Part shown: positions 6,902 through 12,157 of the stretch, piece by piece
How the letters are laid out: each line of letters starts with the position of its first letter
How positions within the stretch are numbered: the stretch's first letter is position 1
DNA from: Verrucomicrobiota bacterium
Lineage (GTDB): Bacteria > Verrucomicrobiota > Verrucomicrobiia > Chthoniobacterales > UBA10450
Direction of reading: 5' to 3'
DNA length: 12,157 nt
Assembly: GCA_003219925.1 (NCBI GenBank)
Contig: QHQU01000133.1
Location: forward strand, 1-12,157
The notes under the pieces: model-generated
Told to the model about the DNA's origin: nothing
The model's input: the letters and a program-made list of their open reading frames with translations, nothing else
Databases searched by the model: none
Program-made: the position numbers and the translations under genes

Positions 6902-7696
6902 ATGCCGGAATTGGCGGAGGTGGAGTATTTCAGGCGGCAATGGAGTGCCGGCATCGGAAATCGTGTGATGAAAATCGCGCACCACGCAGACAAGCGAGTT
7001 TTTCGCGGCACCGACACGCGCATCCTGCGCAAGGAGCTTGCCGGCGCGCGCTTGTTGACTTCAGAAGCGCGCGGCAAGCGGATGCTTTTTCGATTTTCTA
7101 ACGAGAATTGGCTCGGCCTGCATCTCGGCATGAGCGGTAAGATGCAGACCGCGCGCCCCGATTTTCGCCCGCAAAAGCATGATCATTTTGTTTTGTATCA
7201 GCGCGAACGCGCGCTCGTCTTCACCGATGCTCGCCAATTTGGCCGGGTGCAATTTCATCATGGCAAAACCGCACCGGCCTGGTGGGAGAACGGTGTGCCC
7301 GAGATTGTGTCGGCTAAATTTAATCGCCCATTTCTCGACCGATTCCTTCATCGCCACCGCAAGGCGCCAATTAAAGCTGTCGTCCTGATGCAATCGGGAT
7401 TTTCCGGGATCGGCAACTGGATGGCCGATGAAATTTTGTGGCGCGCGCAAATCTCGCCCTCAAAGCTTGCTAGCAAATTGAGCGCCGGGGAGCGCGATGA
7501 GCTTTTTCGCGCCACGAAGTTTGTCGCGCGCGAATCATTGCGCATCATCGGCCCGGATGATTCCGCATTGCCGCGGACCTGGTTAATTCATGAACGCTGG
7601 CGCGCCGGGGGAAAATGTCCGCGACATAAAACCGTTTTGCGTCGCGCGACGATTGGCGGGCGGACCACTGCGTGGTGCCCGAAATGCCAGAAATGA
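6902..7696 (+). CDS. Fpg/Nei-family DNA glycosylase/AP lyase
   Basis: The 264-residue enzyme should remove oxidised bases from DNA and nick the abasic site. After the start Met it reads PELAEVEYFRRQW, giving the catalytic N-terminal Pro2 and Glu3 of the Fpg/Nei family. RGKRMLF (57-63) carries the conserved lysine (K59), and LHLGMSGKM (73-81) follows. The helix-two-turn-helix has GIGNWMADEILW (169-180) with its DNA-binding Asn171. The C-terminal zinc finger reads KCPRH (238-242) and WCPKCQ (258-263) with GGRTT between: the second zinc ligand is His242 where bacterial MutM has Cys. Alanine at position 5 in place of the usual proline of MutM also departs from the classic 8-oxoguanine enzyme, so substrate may differ and I give no symbol. 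Length is normal for the family. It is a single-gene unit between repeat-filled gaps. Confidence 0.88.
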   Translation: MPELAEVEYFRRQWSAGIGNRVMKIAHHADKRVFRGTDTRILRKELAGARLLTSEARGKRMLFRFSNENWLGLHLGMSGKMQTARPDFRPQKHDHFVLYQRERALVFTDARQFGRVQFHHGKTAPAWWENGVPEIVSAKFNRPFLDRFLHRHRKAPIKAVVLMQSGFSGIGNWMADEILWRAQISPSKLASKLSAGERDELFRATKFVARESLRIIGPDDSALPRTWLIHERWRAGGKCPRHKTVLRRATIGGRTTAWCPKCQK

Positions 7697-7716
7697 GATT
7701 CTCGGGACACGCATCC

Positions 7717-7806
7717 TTTTTGTCATGTCGAGCGCAGTCGAGACATCTCTAATTTTTTGTGAAAATAGTTAGAGATCCCTCGACTGCGCTCGGGACGACA
7801 GAAAAA
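7717..7806. repeat. Long imperfect hairpin repeat between convergent genes
   Basis: Two arms, 7717-7752 and 7769-7806, are inverted copies over about 36 bp with small mismatches; both hold the core CGAGCGCAGTCGAG (left) or CTCGACTGCGCTCG (right) and ATCTCTAA/TTAGAGAT. A 16-nt AT-rich loop separates them. T-runs lie outside the left arm and A-runs outside the right arm, so neither strand has the hairpin-then-T-run order of a classical terminator. It resembles a non-autonomous inverted-repeat element. It may still slow transcription between the convergent glycosylase and ATP-grasp genes. Confidence 0.7.
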
Positions 7807-7810
7807 GAAC

Positions 7811-7827
7811 GCCGGTATGATGCCGGC
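7811..7827. repeat. Short hairpin next to the long repeat
   Basis: GCCGG (7811-7815) and CCGGC (7823-7827) form a small stem with a 7-nt loop, just downstream of the ATP-grasp stop codon on the minus strand. A role in ending that transcript is possible but no T-run follows. Confidence 0.35.
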
Positions 7828-7848
7828 TAGAAGCCCGCGCTCCCCGGC

Positions 7849-8814
7849 TTATTTCAAATCGCTAAGTGCACGCCGCGTAGCTCCGGCCTGAACAAATTTT
7901 CCCCAGCTTAGATTATCTCTACCGGGTTGATGCTCGCGCGCTTTGCGAATCGCCATCTCTGAGACCGCCTCGACCACCCATTCAAAGTTCGCCTGACCAA
8001 CGGAAGTCACTTCGGCATCCGGCGCAGGATTACAAAAATCGATCGCCACCGGCACGCCATCGCGCACGGCGAACTCGACTGTGTTCAAGTCGTAACCGAG
8101 ATACTGATTCAACTGTAAGACGCCGCGCTCGACATTCTGCAATACTACCTTTGGGGTTTGCCACTCGGTTTGATATCGCAAATGATAAGGATGCCGCGGA
8201 TCGTAAGGCATGATGCGGACATTGCGTTGATCGATTGAATAACAACGAAAGTACATGTCGAATTTCACTTCTTCCTGCAGCATCATGACGAGCTGTCCGG
8301 TTTCGCTGTAAGCGCGATAAAATTCCTCCGGGTTGTGCAGGCGATAAACATTTTTCCAGCCTCCGCCCGCGAATGGTTTGAAAAATGCCGGCCAGCCGAC
8401 GTAGTTGAAAATCGCCTCCCAATCAAGCGGGTAAGCCAAATTGCGGAATGAGTTCGCATTGGTATCGGTCGGGACTTCGTGCGAAGGCAGGAGCACGGTG
8501 CGCGGAACGGCAACCGCGATTTTTGTAGCCAGCGCGTTGTTAAAAAATTTCTCGTCCGCGCTCCACCAAAACGGGTTGTTAACCACAGCAGTGCCGGTGA
8601 GGGCGGCATTCTTCAAAAAGGCGCGATAGAACGGCACGTCCTGTGAAATGCGATCGATGATTACGTCATAGCCGCATGGCTCGCCCTGAATCACTTTGTC
8701 GATCCTGACCGCTTCCGCGACGATCTCCTTGCCGCCGGTCTTTTGATTAACGCGATCGATGAACGCCCATGGGAAAGAGTTTTCTTGGCCAAATAAAATT
8801 CCGATTTTTTTCAT
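7849..8814 (-). CDS. ATP-grasp superfamily ligase, function unknown
   Basis: This 321-residue protein has the ATP-grasp fold, which joins a carboxylate to an amine or thiol through an acyl-phosphate. Visible elements are an N-terminal Rossmann-like MKKIGILFGQENSF (1-14), VVNNPFWWSADEKF (77-90), the ATP-binding segment AFFKPFAGGGWKNVY (143-157) with its lysine and glycine-rich loop, MLQEEVKFDMYFRCY (178-192), and metal-binding residues near NTVEFAV (244-250) and AIDFCNPAPD (257-266). The ATG at 8812-8814 is chosen because the fold starts there; the frame is open upstream but overlaps the preceding esterase gene. It begins 10 bp after that gene on the same strand, so the two form an operon. From memory this esterase/ATP-grasp pairing recurs in several phyla without an assigned function. 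The product could be a small peptide or amide; substrate unknown. Confidence 0.85.
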   Translation of the reverse strand: MKKIGILFGQENSFPWAFIDRVNQKTGGKEIVAEAVRIDKVIQGEPCGYDVIIDRISQDVPFYRAFLKNAALTGTAVVNNPFWWSADEKFFNNALATKIAVAVPRTVLLPSHEVPTDTNANSFRNLAYPLDWEAIFNYVGWPAFFKPFAGGGWKNVYRLHNPEEFYRAYSETGQLVMMLQEEVKFDMYFRCYSIDQRNVRIMPYDPRHPYHLRYQTEWQTPKVVLQNVERGVLQLNQYLGYDLNTVEFAVRDGVPVAIDFCNPAPDAEVTSVGQANFEWVVEAVSEMAIRKAREHQPGRDNLSWGKFVQAGATRRALSDLK

Positions 8815-8824
8815 AAAGTGACCG

Positions 8825-9535
8825 TCAAAACGTCGATAAATAATATGGCAGCATGTCGCGCCAGTACTTCCACTCGTGCCCGCACCATTTCCGGTCATCC
8901 AGCCAATGGCGGATTCCTTTTGAATTCAAGATGCCGGAGAGTCGCATCGATTCATGACGCGTGTTATCCCATTCGCCGGTCCCGAGAATGATGTTCATGT
9001 GGTTGTATTTCCACGGGTCGGGCATGTTCGGCAGATATTCGTAAGGGTTGTTGAAATAAATGTTGTCGTCGTGATAGCCGTCGAAGAAATCGCTGATCTC
9101 GAAGGCGCCGCTCAGGCTGATGAGATGACTGACGGCATCGGCATGCCTGAAAGCGATGTTGGCGGCGTGATAAGCGCCGAGACTTGCGCCGCAGACCCCG
9201 ACCCGATGGGTGCTGCCTTCGCGCCGCGCGAAATCGAACACGTCACGCACGATCACGTTTTCGTAGGCGATGTGAGTGCGAATCCGATCGGCCGGGTGAA
9301 TCGATTTGTTGTAAAAACTGTCGAGATCAATCGCATCCGGGCAATAGACGGTCACTCGGTTGTTATCCGCGAACCAGGCGACGGAATCGATCAGGCCAAA
9401 ATCTTTGTTCTGGCGGTAATTGCCAAAGGAGGTTGGAAAAATAATCAGAGGGAGACCGCCGCCATTACCGAAAACCAGCATCTCGAATTCGCGGCTCAAA
9501 TACGGGGTCCACCACTTGATGTAACGCTCCTGCAT
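8825..9535 (-). CDS. Alpha/beta-hydrolase, esterase (PF00756-like), paired with ATP-grasp
   Basis: The 236-residue protein is an esterase-fold alpha/beta hydrolase without a signal peptide, so cytoplasmic. It begins MQERYIKWWTPYLSREFEML and has the nucleophile elbow VCGASLGAYHA (114-124) with Ser118, a candidate acid in LGTGEWDN (184-191), and His220 in CGHEWKYW (218-225), the expected Ser-Asp/Glu-His order. Aromatic, acidic stretches such as FFDGYHDDNIYFNNPYEYLP (150-169) probably form a lid or substrate pocket. No Shine-Dalgarno is obvious before the ATG. It precedes the ATP-grasp gene by 10 bp and is divergent from a second esterase-fold gene. Family members can be carboxylesterases, S-formylglutathione hydrolases or acyltransferases; none of these can be assigned here. 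Its tie to the ATP-grasp gene suggests a processing step on the same metabolite. Confidence 0.82.
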   Translation of the reverse strand: MQERYIKWWTPYLSREFEMLVFGNGGGLPLIIFPTSFGNYRQNKDFGLIDSVAWFADNNRVTVYCPDAIDLDSFYNKSIHPADRIRTHIAYENVIVRDVFDFARREGSTHRVGVCGASLGAYHAANIAFRHADAVSHLISLSGAFEISDFFDGYHDDNIYFNNPYEYLPNMPDPWKYNHMNIILGTGEWDNTRHESMRLSGILNSKGIRHWLDDRKWCGHEWKYWRDMLPYYLSTF

Positions 9536-9656
9536 AAATCGGGTCGGCTTTTATAGACCGGATTTGAAGGATTTACAGCCAAATTCGAGGCAAAACAGGC
9601 GGACGAAATTGGACAAGGCGACCTTCTTCGGGAATAGCTTTCGCTCTACTAAAAGG

Positions 9657-10502
9657 ATGCGGCGTCACACCCTCACTGGGAATATTCATTGCCACCGTCA
9701 ATTCCCATCGCGCACCCTCGGGAACCGCCGCGATATTCTTGTTTATTTGCCGCCAGGATATCGGCGCTTCCTCCGACGCCATTATCCCGTGCTCTATTTA
9801 CAAGATGGGCAAAACCTTTTCGATGCTGCGACCGCTTTCGCGGGGGTGGAATGGGGCGTGGACGAAACCGCGCAGCGATTAATTCGCCGCAAACTCATCG
9901 AGCCAACCATCATTGTGGCGATTGCAAATACCGGCCCGGATCGCATTCACGAATACGCCCCGACACGTGGCGTTATCGACAGCAAAGCAAAACGGAAAAA
10001 GCGCAGTCGCGGTCTGGCCCGGAAGTACGGGAAATTTTTGATTCAGGAGTTAAAACCGTTCATTGATTCAAAGTATCGGACCAAACCAGAAGCCGAATTT
10101 ACCGGCCTGGGCGGTTCGTCTCTCGGCGGATTACTCGTAATGACGCTTGGACTGTGGTTTTCAAATGTCTTCTCGCGGCTGACGGTGATGTCCCCCTCGG
10201 TTTGGTGGGACAATGAGGTGATCGTGAGAGGAGTGCTGGCGCTGGAAAAAAAACTTCCGCTCAGGATCTGGCTCGATACCGGCACGGCCGAACCGGGCTG
10301 GGAGCGGACACGCAATCTATGCGCCGCCTTGGTGGAGCGGGGTTGGAATTTGCATGACGATCTTGAATATCACGAAATCGAGGGCGCGGATCATAGTGAA
10401 GCGGCTTGGAGCGCGCGGGTCGATCCAATGTTGCGCTTCCTTTATCCGCCACCGGCGCCGAAGCCTGCTCCTCATCGCTTTGAATTAGCGCGTGCTGTTT
10501 GA
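9657..10502 (+). CDS. Alpha/beta-hydrolase, esterase family (PF00756-like)
   Basis: From the ATG at 9657 this is a 281-residue esterase-fold protein. It shows ILVYLPPGY (27-35), YPVLYLQDGQNLFD (43-56), a nucleophile elbow GLGGSSLGG (150-158) with Ser155, a candidate acid at D208 in WLDTGTAE, and His246 in GADHSEAAW (243-251). There is no signal peptide, so it is probably cytoplasmic. The frame is open further up to a TTG at 9564, but those 31 codons are basic and unlike the family; the ATG has AAAAGG touching it, a poorly spaced Shine-Dalgarno, so the start is moderately sure. A very basic stretch KAKRKKRSR (110-118) interrupts the fold and may be a surface loop. It is divergent from the esterase/ATP-grasp operon across about 120 bp with no convincing promoter visible. 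Related proteins hydrolyse trilactone siderophores, feruloyl or acyl esters; substrate here is unknown. Confidence 0.83.
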   Translation: MRRHTLTGNIHCHRQFPSRTLGNRRDILVYLPPGYRRFLRRHYPVLYLQDGQNLFDAATAFAGVEWGVDETAQRLIRRKLIEPTIIVAIANTGPDRIHEYAPTRGVIDSKAKRKKRSRGLARKYGKFLIQELKPFIDSKYRTKPEAEFTGLGGSSLGGLLVMTLGLWFSNVFSRLTVMSPSVWWDNEVIVRGVLALEKKLPLRIWLDTGTAEPGWERTRNLCAALVERGWNLHDDLEYHEIEGADHSEAAWSARVDPMLRFLYPPPAPKPAPHRFELARAV

Positions 10503-10540
10503 TTATGGGAATCCAGGCAGTGCAACGCGATTGCGAACCA

Positions 10541-10589
10541 GAGGGACGCGCTTCTGCGCGTCCAGGACGAGCAAAAGCTCATCCCTCCG
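10541..10589. repeat. 49-bp dispersed repeat, copy 2, possible transcription-blocking hairpin
   Basis: This is the second copy of the 49-bp repeat at 6773-6821 (37 of 49 positions agree, same orientation). It contains a perfect hairpin, GGACGCGC (10544-10551) and GCGCGTCC (10556-10563) around TTCT, and outer arms GAGGGA/TCCCTC. It sits in the 94-bp gap between two convergent genes, where it could act as a bidirectional block, although no clear T-run follows on either strand. Confidence 0.6.
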
Positions 10590-10596
10590 AAGCCCT

Positions 10597-11661
10597 TTAC
10601 TGCAACGGCATGCCGTAAACCTGGTAAACGCGTACGTTTCCGCCGACGAAATCCCAGTCTTTTTGGTAAGCAAATGAACGCTCGCGTTGCGACCAGGTAA
10701 GCGCCCGCGGTTCATCAGGATGATTTGGGTCGTAAACAAGGTACTGGTCGGTGTCGGTCGAGCTCCCGGGCTTCTTTGTATAAACCAACACAGCGTGATT
10801 AATCCGTAAGTGCGGCAGAGTGGTAAGAAAAGCGACGAACAAATCGCCGCGATCGAGGATCGCGTTAAGATTTTGGTGAGTCTTTTCCTGATATCCAACT
10901 CCCGGTTCAAAAAACGTCCGGGCGTTTCCCAGCCGCCAGTAGGTCGGCCAGCCGTAACCGATATTTCGCTGCACGATGTAGCCCCGTTTCACGCTCATCT
11001 CGCGGAAGTTTGCAAAGCCCGGGAAAACCACACGCTGCTCCTCCGGGAGGGTGTCGTGCCAGGCCGCACGACGAGTCACCTGCCGAATTCGTTTCGCCAG
11101 ATCCTCATCGCTCAATGGCGGGGCATGCGGATCGAAACGCGCAAACTTTTTGAATTGCATGGTGGTTCGGCAAAGAACGAAGCAGCGTCGGGTATAGCGT
11201 TTTTGTTTTGCCGATTCGCCGCGGCGGACGCGGGCGATGCCGTTTTGGTATTCAAACACGGTCATGTTCGCGAATCCGACCGTGTCCTTTTCGAAATGAA
11301 GCGGCGGGGTAAACGCACTGGCGCATGGGCAACCCAAACCCAGAAACAGAGCCGAGATTATGGGAGAACTGATTTTGCGATTCATGATCCTGCCTGACGC
11401 GAGCGGCTCGATCAGCCGGTGGCGCCGTTGCCCTTTGGCGGTTCGGCAAAGTTGCCAGCAGCGTCGGGTATAGCGTTTTTGTTTTGCCGATTCGCCGCGG
11501 CGGACGCGGGCGATGCCGTTTTGGTATTCAAACACGGTCATGTTCGCGAATCCGACCGTGTCCTTTTCGAAATGAAGCGGCGGGGTAAACGCACTGGCGC
11601 ATGGGCAACCCAAACCCAGAAACAGAGCCGAGATTATGGGAGAACTGATTTTGCGATTCAT
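10597..11661 (-). CDS. Secreted protein of unknown function with duplicated N-terminus (two signal peptides)
   Basis: The open frame codes for 354 residues, but its first 92 codons are one unit of a perfect 276-bp tandem repeat. Residues 1-68 are repeated at 93-160. The ancestral gene is probably the 262-residue form starting at the ATG at 11383-11385. That form has a signal peptide (residues 1-24, ending CASA before FTPP), then RRCFVLCRTT with Cys68 and Cys72, a conserved-looking RVVFPGFANFREMS (118-131), GWPTYWRLGN (145-154), NHAVLVY (196-202) with His197, and YLVYDPN (215-221). The Cys-His-Asp/Asn order is compatible with a papain-like cysteine-peptidase fold, but this is a guess from motif order. 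Both ATGs have the same upstream sequence, so either may be used. The gene follows accA by 26 bp on the same strand and is probably co-transcribed. I do not recognise a named family. Confidence 0.72.
   Translation of the reverse strand: MNRKISSPIISALFLGLGCPCASAFTPPLHFEKDTVGFANMTVFEYQNGIARVRRGESAKQKRYTRRCWQLCRTAKGQRRHRLIEPLASGRIMNRKISSPIISALFLGLGCPCASAFTPPLHFEKDTVGFANMTVFEYQNGIARVRRGESAKQKRYTRRCFVLCRTTMQFKKFARFDPHAPPLSDEDLAKRIRQVTRRAAWHDTLPEEQRVVFPGFANFREMSVKRGYIVQRNIGYGWPTYWRLGNARTFFEPGVGYQEKTHQNLNAILDRGDLFVAFLTTLPHLRINHAVLVYTKKPGSSTDTDQYLVYDPNHPDEPRALTWSQRERSFAYQKDWDFVGGNVRVYQVYGMPLQ
11181..11456. repeat. 276-bp perfect tandem repeat, copy A
   Basis: I compared this segment base by base with 11457-11732 and saw no difference. 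It holds, on the minus strand, a duplicate of the last 14 codons and stop of accA (11412-11456), the 26-bp spacer, and the first 68 codons of the downstream gene. Because 276 is a multiple of three, the frame of the secreted-protein gene runs through the junction. Confidence 0.95.
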
Positions 11662-11732
11662 GATCCTGCCTGACGCGAGCGGCTCGATCAGCCGGTGGCG
11701 CCGTTGCCCTTTGGCGGTTCGGCAAAGTTGCC
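11457..11732. repeat. 276-bp perfect tandem repeat, copy B
   Basis: This copy contains the genuine end of accA (11688-11732), the spacer and the first ATG of the secreted-protein gene at 11659-11661. Its left edge joins accA-derived sequence of copy A to gene-interior sequence. The 12-mer GGTTCGGCAAAG occurs at 11164, 11440 and 11716, spaced by exactly the repeat length and only 5 bp from the junctions. Confidence 0.95.
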
Positions 11733-12157
11733 GAGGCGACGGAATTTCTCGTAACGTTTTTTTAGCAGCTGATTGATCGGCGTTTTGAGCAGGCGCTTAA
11801 GATTCGATCGCAACGCTTCGCGTAGGATTTGCGCGGCTTTCTCATGGTCGCGGTGCGCGCCGCCATCCGGCTCGGCAACGACTTCATCGACGACATTGAG
11901 TTTCATCAAATCCTGCCCGGTCAGTTTAAGCGCTTCGGCCGCTTCAGCGGCGTGGCGTCGATCTTTCCACAAAATAGCGGAGCAGGCCTCGGGACTGATG
12001 ACAGAATAGTAGGCGTTCTCCAAGATCATGACGTGATCGGCCACCCCGATGCCGAGAGCACCGCCCGAGCCGCCTTCGCCGATGACAGCCGCAAGAACGG
12101 GCACGCGCAGATTCATCATTTCACGCAGATTGACTGCGATCGCTTCGGCGATGTGGC
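11688..12157 (-). CDS. accA: Acetyl-CoA carboxylase carboxyltransferase alpha subunit, N-terminal part beyond window edge
   Basis: The minus-strand frame enters from the right edge and runs 156 codons plus stop. It covers roughly the last half of a usual AccA of about 320 residues. IAEAIAVNLREMMNLRVPVL leads into VIGEGGSGGALGIGVADHV, the crotonase-like oxyanion/acetyl-CoA-binding region, then YYSVISPEACSAILWKD, which is characteristic of AccA, and a basic C-terminal helix LLKKRYEKFRRLG. With AccD it transfers the carboxyl group from biotin carrier protein to acetyl-CoA, giving malonyl-CoA for fatty-acid synthesis. The native last 14 codons lie inside copy B of the tandem repeat, but the coding sequence itself is intact. 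It is followed by the secreted-protein gene after 26 bp. Confidence 0.95.
   Translation of the reverse strand, partial: HIAEAIAVNLREMMNLRVPVLAAVIGEGGSGGALGIGVADHVMILENAYYSVISPEACSAILWKDRRHAAEAAEALKLTGQDLMKLNVVDEVVAEPDGGAHRDHEKAAQILREALRSNLKRLLKTPINQLLKKRYEKFRRLGNFAEPPKGNGATG

Noticed and set aside
7717..7806. Classical Rho-independent terminator
   Set aside because: The T-tract precedes rather than follows the stem on both strands; an inverted-repeat element explains the layout better.
8815..8898. ATP-grasp frame open 28 codons upstream to an ATG at 8898
   Set aside because: It would overlap the end of the esterase gene, and MKKIGILFG at the internal ATG is the natural start of the fold.
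9564..9656. TTG start for the plus-strand esterase
   Set aside because: The added 31 residues are basic and low in order, unlike the family; the ATG at 9657 starts just before the first fold strand.
11252..11725. Identical 65-codon ORFs appearing twice, and matching plus-strand ORFs
   Set aside because: They are off-frame by-products of the 276-bp tandem duplication, not a duplicated small gene.
11181..11732. CRISPR-like or satellite repeat array
   Set aside because: There are only two units, they are 276 bp long and made of coding sequence, with no spacer structure.

Overview
This window looks like a chromosomal segment of a free-living Gram-negative bacterium, most likely a Verrucomicrobiota member of the soil Spartobacteria/Chthoniobacterales type. 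That placement rests on the outer-membrane factor genes, the resemblance of several proteins to ones I associate with that group, moderate GC content, and gene-to-gene gaps rich in short GC-rich palindromic repeats. It is an inference, not a database result. No RNA genes, CRISPR array, integrase or transposase gene was seen.

Layout. (1) Positions 1-2483, minus strand: two TolC-family outer-membrane efflux proteins in tandem; the downstream one runs off the left edge. Their junction is an ATGA stop/start overlap, and a palindromic element of about 183 bp sits in frame inside the signal-peptide region of the downstream gene. (2) 2484-2706: divergent promoter region. (3) 2707-3810, plus strand: inositol-3-phosphate synthase. 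(4) 3830-6704, minus strand: a likely operon of thioredoxin reductase, a family-4 glycosyltransferase and a GNAT acetyltransferase, the last two directly abutting; it converges on the inositol gene. (5) 6705-6901: a gap filled with several palindromes. (6) 6902-7696, plus strand: an Fpg/Nei-type DNA glycosylase. (7) 7697-7848: a long imperfect hairpin repeat. (8) 7849-9535, minus strand: an esterase-fold protein followed after 10 bp by an ATP-grasp ligase; divergent to it, at 9657-10502 on the plus strand, is a second esterase-fold hydrolase. (9) 10597-12157, minus strand: the 3' half of accA, followed by a secreted protein of unknown function whose 5' end has been duplicated by a perfect 276-bp tandem repeat.

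How the genes may work together. The TolC pair probably serves efflux systems whose other parts lie beyond the left edge. Inositol-3-phosphate synthase beside a GT4 enzyme, an acetyltransferase and a flavin disulfide reductase recalls the parts list of an inositol-based thiol or glycoconjugate pathway, but no ligase or deacetylase is present, so this is only a hypothesis. The esterase/ATP-grasp pair looks like a conserved but uncharacterised cytoplasmic biosynthetic module and is my best candidate for an undescribed system. The two clearest structural surprises, both read directly from the DNA, are the in-frame repeat insertion in the TolC signal peptide and the 276-bp tandem duplication that yields a protein with two signal peptides.
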